This document shows, in pieces, positions 33,272-33,327 of a stretch of 33,327 bases of DNA (its first letter is position 1; each line of letters opens with the position of its first letter). The position numbers and the translations under genes are program-made. The stretch is taken from assembly GCA_902786665.1 (NCBI GenBank), contig CADADN010000052.1, positions 1 to 33,327 of the forward strand, read 5' to 3'. Under the pieces are notes generated by a model, which had not been told where the DNA came from, ran no database searches, and saw only the letters and a program-made list of their open reading frames with translations. Source of the stretch: an uncultured Prevotellaceae bacterium. Lineage in GTDB: Bacteria > Bacteroidota > Bacteroidia > Bacteroidales > Bacteroidaceae.

Positions 33272-33327
33272 TGCATGGCGTGAACAACAACCCCGAAGGG
33301 GTGGCAGAATGACAACTTCATACACGT

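Overview
The window looks like a Prevotella-type (order Bacteroidales) chromosome segment. Evidence: Bacteroidales promoters (TAnnTTTG about 7 bp upstream of the start of transcription, with a TTTG-like box about 19-20 bp further up), a C10 (streptopain-like) peptidase, GH27 and GH29 glycosidases, a giant secreted protein of 'Fibrobacter succinogenes major paralogous domain' repeats with a BspA-like insert, and a hybrid two-component sensor ending in an AraC-type helix-turn-helix. The genus is an inference. No tRNA, rRNA, CRISPR, phage or transposase gene was seen.

Layout. 1-233: left copy of a ~230 bp imperfect inverted repeat whose partner lies at 33044-33271. 234-2278 (minus): outer-membrane beta-barrel protein and GH27 alpha-galactosidase, the latter read from an exactly duplicated promoter/hairpin unit. 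2451-3384: gene-free, filled with hairpins and dispersed repeats. 3494-8118 (plus): C10 peptidase with terminal dockerin-like repeats, then a GH29 alpha-L-fucosidase 2 nt downstream. 8330-22800 (plus): a tight eight-gene operon (below). 22948-23460: secreted double-SH3b protein with its own promoter and terminator. 23556-24630 (minus): SanA/YdcF-like DUF218 protein and a C_GCAxxG_C_C redox-type protein. 25102-32654 (plus): repeat-rich secreted giant, then a TPR-type hybrid histidine kinase/AraC regulator. 32655-33327: repeats only.

The most interesting part is the 14.5 kb operon. It encodes, in order: (1) a large polytopic protein with an FHA-like N-terminal region and an SEDS (FtsW/RodA)-like membrane core; (2) a P-loop GTPase-like protein; (3) a small protein that may be the GTPase partner (GAP1-like); (4) a membrane-anchored penicillin-binding-protein-like transpeptidase that keeps SxxK and KTG but has SDD in place of SxN; (5) a four-TM GTPase; (6) a soluble paralogue of that GTPase domain; (7) a single-pass protein with a PEGA-like segment; (8) a single-pass helical envelope protein. 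This resembles a duplicated and diverged SEDS-PBP peptidoglycan synthase pair placed under the control of three P-loop GTPases. My working idea is a GTPase-switched envelope module, possibly a conflict/defence system related to the 'double-GTPase' (DO-GTPase/GAP1) systems known from comparative genomics. Family assignment comes from motif reading and memory, not from a search.

A second unusual layer is non-coding. Four tandem arrays of exactly 9-bp period but unrelated unit sequence sit at or just after stop codons (980-1037, 13765-13818, 18672-18806, 32686-32829). 7-bp arrays and GC-rich hairpin elements occupy most other intergenic gaps.
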